From: Chthoniobacter flavus
Lineage (GTDB): Bacteria > Verrucomicrobiota > Verrucomicrobiia > Chthoniobacterales > Terrimicrobiaceae
NCBI GenBank assembly: GCA_945863785.1
Contig: CAMBAQ010000088.1
Location: 1-7,794, forward strand
Length of the DNA stretch: 7,794 nt
Reading direction: 5' to 3'
Position numbers and translations under genes: made by a program. This document shows positions 1 through 5,502 of the stretch, one piece after another. The notes beneath the pieces were generated by a model that saw only the letters and a list, made by a program, of their open reading frames with translations, was not told where the DNA came from and did no database searches. The first letter of the stretch is position 1, and the number at the start of each line of letters is the position of its first letter.

Positions 1-569
1 TTGAAAACAAACATGCTTTCAAAAAAGAAGGAGTAACTCTTGGATTTGACTAAACAAAAAATGTCGGCAGGAATGCGGTCCAGCCTGTAAACCCGAAACG
101 CCCCGCTCGCGTCTTGAGGTATGCCGAGGATGAACTTGGTCAGGCCATGCCCAAGAAAAGTCATCGCACGACGGAAAAGGTTCCAACCAGGCAGGCTGTC
201 GCGGTTCACCCAGCGCGAACCAACGGCGATATCGGCATTTTGGGCCGCACCGATCATGGAGGGGATGTCCGCAGGGGAATGGGTAAAGTCGCAATCAAGC
301 GTGACGAGGGTTTTGTATTTTTGCGAGTAGGCCCACGCGATCGCCTCGGAGTGAGCTGTGCCGATGCCGAGTTTTCCGGATCTATGATGAACGATGAGGC
401 GGGGGATTTCTTTTTTCAGTTCCTCGAGCAATTTTCCCGTGCCGTCCGGCGAGTTGTCATCTACGAAAAGAACATCGGCATCCAGCGCCAATGCGACCAA
501 TTCACGGGCCATGCGCGGGGCGTTGTCGCGCTCGTTGTAAGTGGGGACAAAGAGGAGGGTGTCAGGCAT
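1..569 (-). CDS. Family 2 glycosyltransferase, C-terminus beyond the window
   Basis: This is the N-terminal 189 codons of a GT2 glycosyltransferase of the polyprenol-phosphate mannose/glucose synthase type, which moves a sugar from a nucleotide donor to a lipid carrier or glycan at the inner face of the membrane. Visible motifs are VPTYNERDN (about residues 8-16), VDDNSPDGT (36-44), the loop KLGIGTA (66-72), the metal-binding LDCDF with D92 and D94, and GSRW further on. The ATG at 569-567 is chosen because it falls directly before the first beta strand. It overlaps the end of the upstream dehydratase-like gene by 8 bp, and no Shine-Dalgarno sequence precedes it, so translation is probably coupled. 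The frame is open to position 1, so whether C-terminal membrane helices follow is not visible. Family call firm, substrate unknown. Confidence 0.9.
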   Translation of the reverse strand, partial: MPDTLLFVPTYNERDNAPRMARELVALALDADVLFVDDNSPDGTGKLLEELKKEIPRLIVHHRSGKLGIGTAHSEAIAWAYSQKYKTLVTLDCDFTHSPADIPSMIGAAQNADIAVGSRWVNRDSLPGWNLFRRAMTFLGHGLTKFILGIPQDASGAFRVYRLDRIPADIFCLVKSKSYSFFFESMFVF

Positions 570-1467
570 TTTTTGCAATATCAAGGAGGCGAAGAATCAT
601 GGTTGGAAAGTCCACAGTGGGCTCCCATCCAGTGCGTTGCCTTAGTTTAGAACTGTCACCGCGAAGAACCGTTCTTTGCCTTGTGAGTAGGGATGGTGTT
701 TCAACGATATGCTCAGTCCAGTTTAAGCCAAGAGCTGCAAAAACAGTTTCCACGACATCTTGAATGGAATGTGTTTCTCCGCTGGCAACGACAAAATCAT
801 CAGGGCAATCCAAACAGAGAATTCGATGCATTGCATCTACATAATCAATCGCGTAACCCCAATCGACCCGTGCTGACAAATCGCCAAGTTGGAGCTTTTG
901 AGTGGATCCACGAGATATGGCGATGGCGCCGTGAATGATTTTGGGAATCACAAATTTCCGGTGGCGAAGCGGTGACTCGTGATTAAAGAGAATGCCAGCT
1001 GATGCGAAGACTCCATATTTTTCGCGGAAATAGCGACAGAGTTGAATGCCGTTTGATTTAGTTATGCCGTAGATGCAGAGAGGATTTAATGGCGTGGCCT
1101 CGTCTTGCAGCTCCTGGTCCGGAGAGCCAAAAACGAGCGAAGAGGCAGCATAGAATATTCTTGTGGTTGAGGCTACAGAGCGGATGGCATCAAGAAAATT
1201 CAGCAACCCTTCGACATGGACCTGTGTGCTTTTATCGTAAAGTTCTCTTTCGCAGGCGAGGGCTGAGTCTTGAGACGACTGGTGGTAGGCGGCAAGGTAA
1301 TAGACGTGGTCGTACCCGCTTGAAAGCACCTCCTGGACCGATGGAAAATGACAAACATCCAAATCGCCTCTGGCTAGCCCGCTGACTTCCCAACCACGAT
1401 CAACCAGCAATGAGGTGAGCAGAACGCCATCCTGTCCTCGTGAGCCTATGACAAGGGCACGATTCAT
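562..1467 (-). CDS. NAD(P)-dependent sugar epimerase/dehydratase, GDP-mannose 4,6-dehydratase-like
   Basis: This 301-residue extended SDR enzyme should act on a nucleotide sugar in the cytoplasm. It has the Rossmann motif GSRGQDG (8-14), YYLAAYHQS (56-64), a serine pair at S109/S110 and the catalytic YGITK with Y133 and K137. GDP-mannose 4,6-dehydratase signatures follow: FNHESP (161-166), FVIPKI, LGDLSARVDWG and the YVDAM segment. It is shorter than typical Gmd (about 345-370 residues) and closer to the length of the 4-keto reductase Rmd. By eye, the dehydratase glutamate that follows the catalytic Thr/Ser in Gmd aligns with L111, which argues against a standard dehydratase and for a reductase or epimerase. 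Its ATG overlaps the methyltransferase stop codon (ATGA, 1464-1467), and its end overlaps the glycosyltransferase start by 8 bp. The family is secure and the exact reaction is inferred. Confidence 0.9.
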   Translation of the reverse strand: MNRALVIGSRGQDGVLLTSLLVDRGWEVSGLARGDLDVCHFPSVQEVLSSGYDHVYYLAAYHQSSQDSALACERELYDKSTQVHVEGLLNFLDAIRSVASTTRIFYAASSLVFGSPDQELQDEATPLNPLCIYGITKSNGIQLCRYFREKYGVFASAGILFNHESPLRHRKFVIPKIIHGAIAISRGSTQKLQLGDLSARVDWGYAIDYVDAMHRILCLDCPDDFVVASGETHSIQDVVETVFAALGLNWTEHIVETPSLLTRQRTVLRGDSSKLRQRTGWEPTVDFPTMILRLLDIAKNA

Positions 1468-2699
1468 CCCCGGACGATTTCGATCGAGGGTAGCGGAAAG
1501 ATCATTTTACCACCCTCACGAAGATAGTCTGCTTCGCGCTCCACAAGATTGCTACGGAAATGCCAAGGCAAGACGAGTAGGTAATCCGGTTTCTTAGCAT
1601 GGGCATCTTTTTCGCTGATAATCGGGATGAGAGTGCCTGGGGTGTAAGCGCCGAATTTGTCAGGATTGACCTCTGCGATTGCGGGTATATCTCGCGTCGT
1701 GAAGTCGCAATATTGCAGAATGACATTGCCTTTTGTGGAAGCTCCGTAACCGAGAATTGAAGAGCCTTCCCGCGTGATGGCTGAAATTTTTTCACACAAC
1801 TCGTCACGGTGTGCGGAAACGCGTCTGGCGAATTGCTCGTATGGTTCTGGGTTTTCAAAAATGGATTCTTCCTCAAGAATTTTTTGGATTTGCGAGTCAC
1901 TTGCAGACAACTTAGAGGATTGTAGTGCAGCGGTTACAGCAAAGCTGCCGCCATTGATGTCATTGATTTCGACATCGAGGATTTTAAGTCCGCCTCTCTC
2001 AAGCATCCATTGGATTTGTCGTAGGCCGTAGTATTCGAGGTGCTCGTGGCATATGGTGTCGTATGCGTTCACCCGAATCATGGAAGGCATATAGCTTTGC
2101 TCGAAGTGCCAGACGCCATCCTTATCCAAGACAGATGCTACTTGGCGGACGAAGTCCAATGGTGATTCCAAATCATAAAGCATCGCGATAGAGGTGACGA
2201 CACGTGCTTTTTTGCCTCCACTAGCGGCAAGGAAGCTTTCCGAGGAAAAGAAATCCGGAATCACCGCAATCCGTGATTGGTAGTATTCACGAAATTTCGA
2301 GGCTGTTGGATCCATGCCGAATGGGAGAATTCCCTCTGGATAATGAGAGAGAAGCGTGCCGTCATTGCTGCCGATATCAAGGACCACATCGCCGATCGAA
2401 ATAGGATAGCGCTCTAGAAGGCTCTGCACCTTTAGTCCCAGATGCGAGACCATCGAACGATTCAGGCCTGAGCGATAACCGTAATTTGCACCATACATTT
2501 CAGCGGAATCGTAGGAATGAGCTAACTGCAAAAGCGAACACGCTCCCACACCATGGCATTTGACCAACTCAAGCGGGCCCGAGGTGATTTTTTCTTCACG
2601 CGAGCGTGGGAATACCCCAGTGAGCACTTGATTTCCCAGAGAGAGAACGGCTATCAGATTGGGATTGCCGCAGATTCGGCATTTTTCGAGTTTTTTCAC
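1464..2699 (-). CDS. NDP-sugar C-methyltransferase (TylCIII/TcaB9-like), SAM-dependent
   Basis: This 411-residue protein matches the three-part sugar C-methyltransferase family, which methylates a carbon of a nucleotide 4-keto-deoxysugar to give a branched-chain sugar. The N-terminal zinc module has C7 and C10 (CRICG) with C48 and C54; the second pair is spaced CX5C rather than the common CX2C. MYGANYGYRSGLN (68-80) is a family signature. The SAM-binding motif is LDIGSNDGTLL (107-117). The active-site segment YDTICHEH (213-220) carries H220, which aligns with the general-base His of TcaB9. A C-terminal Rossmann-like domain holds GYGASTKGN. The start is GTG: an in-frame TAA lies two codons upstream and no ATG is available. 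No Shine-Dalgarno sequence or convincing promoter was found. It is the first gene of the operon, and its 5' end abuts a truncated PIN gene on the other strand. Confidence 0.92.
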   Translation of the reverse strand: MKKLEKCRICGNPNLIAVLSLGNQVLTGVFPRSREEKITSGPLELVKCHGVGACSLLQLAHSYDSAEMYGANYGYRSGLNRSMVSHLGLKVQSLLERYPISIGDVVLDIGSNDGTLLSHYPEGILPFGMDPTASKFREYYQSRIAVIPDFFSSESFLAASGGKKARVVTSIAMLYDLESPLDFVRQVASVLDKDGVWHFEQSYMPSMIRVNAYDTICHEHLEYYGLRQIQWMLERGGLKILDVEINDINGGSFAVTAALQSSKLSASDSQIQKILEEESIFENPEPYEQFARRVSAHRDELCEKISAITREGSSILGYGASTKGNVILQYCDFTTRDIPAIAEVNPDKFGAYTPGTLIPIISEKDAHAKKPDYLLVLPWHFRSNLVEREADYLREGGKMIFPLPSIEIVRG

Positions 2700-2716
2700 G
2701 AATTAATAGTTATCGA

Positions 2717-2998
2717 ATGCCAACTAGCATGCATTCTTTTTGTTCAGCAGCCAAGCCATATGCAGTTTGTTTTTCCGTTTCTTGGATTTCAGAAAATCTC
2801 AAGCGCCCCGTCGAACTCGAACCGCTCTCCCCAGCCATTTGCATCGCAAGTTCCCGCTTGTCGGAATTCCACGGCGACCCGGCGGACCGTCTCATCGTCG
2901 CCACAGCCATGACCCTCGGCCTCCCATTGATGACTATGGACAAAAAAATTATCGAATGGAACAAAGCCCACTCCGCCATCCAAATTTTAAACCTTTAG
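2717..2998 (+). pseudogene. C-terminal remnant of a PIN-domain (VapC-type) toxin
   Basis: The open frame encodes 93 residues. From about residue 22 it reads like the second half of a VapC ribonuclease: a helix WISENLKRP, then LEPLSPAI, then the signature FHGDPADRLIVATA with D54 and D57, then PLMTMDKKI with D75. These are the third and fourth acidic positions of a PIN active site. The N-terminal half, which should hold the first catalytic Asp and the Glu, is absent; PIN toxins of this type are usually about 125-135 residues. Residues 1-21 do not resemble a PIN N-terminus and are probably junction sequence. No antitoxin gene precedes it, since the adjacent DNA is the 5' end of the oppositely oriented methyltransferase. 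I infer a dead gene cut by the rearrangement that brought in the sugar cassette. Confidence 0.75.
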
Positions 2999-3066
2999 CC
3001 TATCCTATTCACCTATCAGATAGCCCAGTACCCTTCCACTCCTTACACGCTCAAATCACCCGAAAA

Positions 3067-3113
3067 ATGATTTTTAGCTGTCCATGATTTTGCCATCTAT
3101 GATTCTTCCCATT
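3067..3113 (+). repeat. ATGATTTTGCC-type interspersed repeat, copy 1
   Basis: Three units begin with ATGATT: a 17-nt unit at 3067-3083 and two 15-nt units at 3084-3098 (ATGATTTTGCCATCT) and 3099-3113 (ATGATTCTTCCCATT). A second array lies at 5447-5476 in the same orientation. The two arrays share TCCATGATTTTGCCA exactly, and both are preceded by AAAAATGATTTT. The last two bases of this copy form the start of the candidate vapBC promoter -35 box. Confidence 0.75.
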
Positions 3114-3139
3114 GACGCCTGCCCGTAAAACCATATTGT
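3112..3139 (+). promoter_or_regulatory. Candidate sigma70-type promoter for vapBC
   Basis: TTGACG (3112-3117; 5 of 6 matches to TTGACA) is followed, after a 16-nt spacer, by TATTGT (3134-3139; 4 of 6 matches to TATAAT). Transcription would begin about 7 nt further on, at or one base before the vapB ATG at 3147, so the transcript would be essentially leaderless. This fits the absence of a Shine-Dalgarno sequence. Prediction by eye only. Confidence 0.4.
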
Positions 3140-3146
3140 CTCCCAT

Positions 3147-3398
3147 ATGAAAACAACGCTGGAACTACCCGATGATTTGATGATCGAGGCAAAAACTATT
3201 GCGGCAAGGCGAAAAATCACACTCCGCGCACTCACTGAGGCAGCACTTCGCAGGGAAATTCAACACCGGACCCTCGCCGATAGTCCAAAATCCGATTTGA
3301 TAGAGTATTCAGCATACCATGCTCCGCACCTGAAAAAAAGAGGTGTAAAAATCACCTCCCAAATGGTCTACAAAATGCTGGAAAGCGAAGACGCCTAA
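3147..3398 (+). CDS. vapB: VapB-type ribbon-helix-helix antitoxin
   Basis: This 83-residue protein begins with MKTTLELPDDL, the beta-strand that opens a ribbon-helix-helix DNA-binding fold. It continues with EAKTIAARRKITLRALTEAAL (residues about 14-34), the two helices typical of VapB antitoxins paired with PIN toxins. The charged C-terminal part, about residues 40-83, would wrap and inhibit the toxin. It lies 6 nt upstream of the PIN gene at 3405 in the standard antitoxin-first order. It should bind its toxin and autorepress the operon; a promoter candidate sits immediately upstream. No Shine-Dalgarno sequence is visible before the ATG. Function is inferred from fold and context. Confidence 0.88.
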   Translation: MKTTLELPDDLMIEAKTIAARRKITLRALTEAALRREIQHRTLADSPKSDLIEYSAYHAPHLKKRGVKITSQMVYKMLESEDA

Positions 3399-3404
3399 AA
3401 ACAC

Positions 3405-3842
3405 ATGTTCCTTTTTGACGCCAACTTTCTCATCGCTCTCGGGGATGCCGATCATGTTCACCACGACGAAGCTCAAACTTTTTTCACGCTAAAGAAGCAA
3501 GATGGCTGGGCGACATGCCCGCTCACGGAAAATGCCTTCCTCCGCATCCTTGGCCATCCCAATTATCCCAAAGGACCAAGCTCCCCATGTGCCGCCAGAA
3601 CACTACTGCAAGAATTTATCTGCCAATCTGGACACCAATTTTGGGACGATACCATTTCGCTCGTCGACTCGCGAAAATTTCCAACACTACCCGGTTCAAA
3701 AAATCTCACAGACTACTACCTACTCGCTCTCGCGATCAAAAATCGAGGAAAACTCATCACTTTCGACCAAAGAATCGACCCAGGTTTATTGGAAGGCGGC
3801 ATTTCCTCCTATCATGTTATTAAACCCGAATCCGGCGATTGA
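3405..3842 (+). CDS. vapC: VapC-type PIN-domain ribonuclease toxin
   Basis: This complete PIN-domain protein of 145 residues is the toxin partner of the antitoxin 6 nt upstream. It starts at the canonical position: MFLFDANFLIAL supplies the first catalytic Asp, D5. E42 in PLTENAFLRIL is the second acid, D103 in LTDYYLLALA the third, and D121 in LITFDQRI the fourth. All four metal-coordinating acids of a PIN nuclease are therefore present, and the enzyme should be active against RNA (tRNA or rRNA in characterised VapC enzymes; the target here is unknown). The RILGHPNYP segment recurs in this VapC subgroup. The gene appears intact, in contrast to the PIN remnant at 2717-2998. Confidence 0.9.
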   Translation: MFLFDANFLIALGDADHVHHDEAQTFFTLKKQDGWATCPLTENAFLRILGHPNYPKGPSSPCAARTLLQEFICQSGHQFWDDTISLVDSRKFPTLPGSKNLTDYYLLALAIKNRGKLITFDQRIDPGLLEGGISSYHVIKPESGD

Positions 3843-3868
3843 ACTGAAATTGCTGCCTTGAATCTTTC

Positions 3869-4120
3869 CTAAATTGCGCACCCCCCGCATGCCAGAGCAT
3901 CCAAAATCTCTCGCTCACCCGGTGGCTTGGGCAAAAGCGGCGCGATTGGATTTCCGGAATTCAATGTGTCTTTGATCAACGGGATGTGCTTTTTGAGACC
4001 ACCCCAACTTTCAGAAAACCTCAACACGACATCCCGCCCCTTCCGGCCCAAAATCGCCCCACCCACAAACACCGCCGTCCGCAATGTCGAAGGCTTGCGA
4101 TACCCGCTCTCCCTCGTCAC
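3869..4120 (-). CDS. Unidentified small reading frame, possibly a gene fragment
   Basis: I do not recognise this product. The frame from the GTG at 4120 encodes 83 residues and contains LRTAVFVGGAILGRKGRDVV and ends in ALACGGCAI. The frame stays open upstream to about 4216, and the extra residues (CWRIEKHGF, RQGSTAG) look equally protein-like, but no ATG, GTG or TTG lies there. This suggests either a fragment that lost its start or an interspersed repeat that happens to be open. The GGAILGRKG stretch faintly recalls the C-terminus of some IS4-type transposases, but too weakly to call. It lies opposite to its toxin-antitoxin neighbours, and the promoter of the next gene overlaps its upstream extension. 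The overlapping plus-strand frame at 3927-4178 is less convincing. Confidence 0.3.
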   Translation of the reverse strand: MTRESGYRKPSTLRTAVFVGGAILGRKGRDVVLRFSESWGGLKKHIPLIKDTLNSGNPIAPLLPKPPGEREILDALACGGCAI

Positions 4121-4174
4121 CCCTGCTGTGGAGCCTTGTCTAAAGCCATGCTTCTCAATTCTCCAGCAGATTTT

Positions 4175-4203
4175 TTGAGAATTTTCCTTGCCCTTTATAT
4201 AAA
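4175..4203 (+). promoter_or_regulatory. Candidate sigma70-type promoter for the antitoxin-like gene at 4224
   Basis: TTGAGA (4175-4180; 5 of 6) and TATAAA (4198-4203; 5 of 6) are separated by a 17-nt spacer, the best promoter match in the window. The predicted start near 4210 leaves about 14 nt before the ATG at 4224, with no Shine-Dalgarno sequence. It could drive the whole 4224-5133 gene set. Confidence 0.5.
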
Positions 4204-4223
4204 AATCAGCGACTAATTAAATC

Positions 4224-4460
4224 ATGAGCTCCGAAACCATGGAAATTGTGACACTTTGCGAGGCACTTCCGGCTGCGAAGCGTGCCGAGGTTACCGACTT
4301 CGCCCGCTTCCTCCTCGAGCGCTCCACGGGTTCTTACGGACTCAACGCCAACGAACTCCACGCTGCCTCACGCCATCTCCATGCCAAAGCGCAAACCGCC
4401 CGCCGCAAAGGTCTATCCAGAGAATTTACGGGCGACATTAACAAATCTTTAATATTTTGA
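4224..4460 (+). CDS. Antitoxin-like small protein, probable orphan
   Basis: This 78-residue protein opens with a segment (about residues 8-33, including LPAAKRAEVTDFARFLLER) typical of small antitoxin-like proteins of the DUF2281 type, often encoded just before PIN toxins. The middle (about residues 40-70) is helical and basic, and the end, GDINKSLIF, is abrupt and may be read-through into unrelated sequence. The next gene, 20 nt downstream, is a PIN protein of a subfamily that already has its own small partner gene at 4960. This one may therefore be an orphan whose toxin was lost, or a second antitoxin in a three-gene unit. A good promoter candidate lies at 4175-4203. Antitoxin role inferred from sequence style and context. 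Confidence 0.6.
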   Translation: MSSETMEIVTLCEALPAAKRAEVTDFARFLLERSTGSYGLNANELHAASRHLHAKAQTARRKGLSREFTGDINKSLIF

Positions 4461-4480
4461 TAGTTATTGACTTTTAATCC

Positions 4481-4963
4481 ATGCTTACAAAGCCTAAGCT
4501 TTACCTTGAGACAACTATTCCAAGCTATTTGGTATCCAAGCCCAGCCGGGATTTAAGATTAGCCGCAGATCAAGAGCAAACTGTCGAATGGTGCCAGGAG
4601 CACCGAGGTCGTTTTGAGATTTTCGTTTCTGCTGTTGTCTTGCGCGAGGTGTCCAAAGGGAATCCAGAAATGTCTCAAAAGCGGGTTGATGCTCTTTCCG
4701 GCGTTCCTCTTTTGAGTCCTACTGGGGAATCTGAGGAACTAACGATTCGCTTGCTTGAAGAAGTCGTTCCGGCAAACGCTGCGGATGATGCTGCTCACAT
4801 TGCCATTGCGACAGTGCATGGAATCGATTTTTTACTTACATGGAATTGCAAGCATATCAATAATCGCTATACTACCAGAAAAATTGAAGAATGCTGCCAA
4901 AAGATGGGCTTCACCTGTCCTGTTATTGCGACACCTACCGAACTTATGGAGATTGAATTATGA
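4481..4963 (+). CDS. PIN-domain protein, YLETT subfamily, probable toxin
   Basis: This 160-residue PIN-domain protein is complete. It belongs to a subfamily that starts YLETTIPSYL, where the first catalytic acid is E10 instead of Asp. E56 in VVLREVSKG is the second acid, and D102/D103 in the AADDAAHIAIA segment supply the third. LLTWNCKHI (118-126) is a hallmark of the group. A ribonuclease activity is expected from the fold. The stop codon overlaps the ATG of a 57-codon gene (ATGA, 4960-4963), so the two are co-translated, with the toxin gene first, the reverse of the usual VapBC order. The start is the first in-frame ATG before the core beta strand; no Shine-Dalgarno sequence is visible. 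Fold call strong, toxin role inferred. Confidence 0.88.
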   Translation: MLTKPKLYLETTIPSYLVSKPSRDLRLAADQEQTVEWCQEHRGRFEIFVSAVVLREVSKGNPEMSQKRVDALSGVPLLSPTGESEELTIRLLEEVVPANAADDAAHIAIATVHGIDFLLTWNCKHINNRYTTRKIEECCQKMGFTCPVIATPTELMEIEL

Positions 4964-5133
4964 ACGGAAATACTATTTTAAAGGAAATCCGCAAAACCCG
5001 GGATGAACATGCGAAAGAGCACGGCTACAACGTCCATAAAATTTTTGAACAACTGCGACTTGAGACAGAAAAACTAAAATCAGAAGGCTGGCAGGTTGTT
5101 AATAAACAAAATTTGGCTTTGAATCATAAGTAA
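4960..5133 (+). CDS. Small partner of the PIN protein, candidate antitoxin
   Basis: A 57-residue protein starts at the ATG that overlaps the stop codon of the PIN gene by 4 bp. The sequence begins MNGNTILKEIRKTRDEHA, continues through YNVHKIFEQLRLETEKLKSEG, and ends in a short polar tail. It is highly charged and almost entirely helical in appearance. Genes of this size with a comparable EIRKTRDEHA-like start commonly follow PIN genes of the YLETT type, so I read it as the cognate antitoxin. It has no ribbon-helix-helix motif, so autoregulation of the usual VapB kind is not obvious. It is short enough to be missed by automatic annotation. The coding call rests on the stop/start overlap and protein-like composition. 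Confidence 0.75.
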   Translation: MNGNTILKEIRKTRDEHAKEHGYNVHKIFEQLRLETEKLKSEGWQVVNKQNLALNHK

Positions 5134-5325
5134 CTGTTCCCCATTTACCCTTCATCCAATCCACACCCGAACTTTCAAAATTTGACCACCAGAATTTTAC
5201 CTTCCAATCCTCCTCGTCTCCGCGCCCACAGGTGAACCTTTCCGCTCCGTGCTCTCCGTGTCCCGTGGTTAGTTACCCGCCTACTCCGAATCTTAAAACT
5301 TAATGCTTAAGACTTAAAACTTCCC
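5134..5325. other. Non-coding spacer after the toxin-antitoxin cluster
   Basis: I see no gene here. The first half is C-rich on the plus strand without a recognisable motif. At 5245-5268 a degenerate 9-nt periodicity is visible: CTCCGTG at 5245, CTCCGTG at 5254, then CCGTGG at 5263. An AT-rich heptamer array follows at 5292-5319. No rho-independent terminator was found for the PIN gene pair. Confidence 0.6.
5292..5319 (+). repeat. Tandem heptamer array CTTAANN, four units
   Basis: Four consecutive 7-nt units share CTTAA: CTTAAAA (5292), CTTAATG (5299), CTTAAGA (5306) and CTTAAAA (5313). A CTT at 5320 begins a broken fifth unit. The array ends 6 nt before the ATG at 5326. The identical first and fourth units are 21 nt apart, about two helical turns. 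It could be a simple-sequence tract or a regulatory site. Confidence 0.8.
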
Positions 5326-5502
5326 ATGTCTTTCCCCGGTATTCTTTGGAGCCTTGTGATTTTCGCCTCGTTTTTGGGTTATGGCGAGGCTCTGCGCCAT
5401 GTCAGTCTATCCACTGCGCGAGCACTCCACCCGACTGCTGCTAAAAATGATTTTGCCATCCATGATTTTGCCAATTCCTTTTTTGACAAACCCGGAGCGT
5501 AG
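5326..5502 (+). pseudogene. N-terminal stub of a membrane protein, copy A
   Basis: A 58-codon frame starts MSFPGILWSLVIFASFLGYG, a single strong membrane helix, then EALRHVSLS. From about residue 40 it is simply the translation of the ATGATTTTGCC repeat (KNDFAIHDFAN), and it stops soon after. The helix resembles that of the stub at 5673: ILWSLVIFASFLGY against VLWAIFLFLSYIGY, with L, W, F, S, G and Y conserved. I infer the start of a large polytopic membrane protein gene whose remainder was lost or replaced by repeat DNA. A real one-helix small protein cannot be excluded. No Shine-Dalgarno sequence is seen. Confidence 0.5.
5447..5476 (+). repeat. ATGATTTTGCC-type interspersed repeat, copy 2
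   Basis: Two 15-nt units lie in tandem: ATGATTTTGCCATCC (5447-5461) and ATGATTTTGCCAATT (5462-5476), preceded by AAAAA. They match the array at 3067-3113 in the same orientation, with 15 identical contiguous bases. This copy overlaps the end of the membrane-protein stub at 5326-5502. Confidence 0.8.

Noticed and set aside
114..650. Plus-strand 178-codon frame
   Set aside because: It is antisense to the glycosyltransferase and the end of the SDR gene, both of which show clear family motifs; its own translation shows none.
1502..1900. Minus-strand 132-codon frame
   Set aside because: It is a shifted frame inside the methyltransferase gene, with no recognisable motif.
2700..2800. Promoter for the minus-strand sugar operon
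   Set aside because: TTGGCT with a 17-nt spacer leads to CATGCT, and other pairings are no better; none is convincing.
2710..2979. Minus-strand 89-codon frame
   Set aside because: It lies opposite the PIN remnant, whose HGDPADR signature decides the strand.
3927..4178. Plus-strand 83-codon frame
   Set aside because: The minus-strand reading of the same DNA is more protein-like; this one is Pro-rich with no motif.
5483..5488. Isolated TTGACA as a promoter -35 box
   Set aside because: No acceptable -10 box occurs 15-19 nt downstream.
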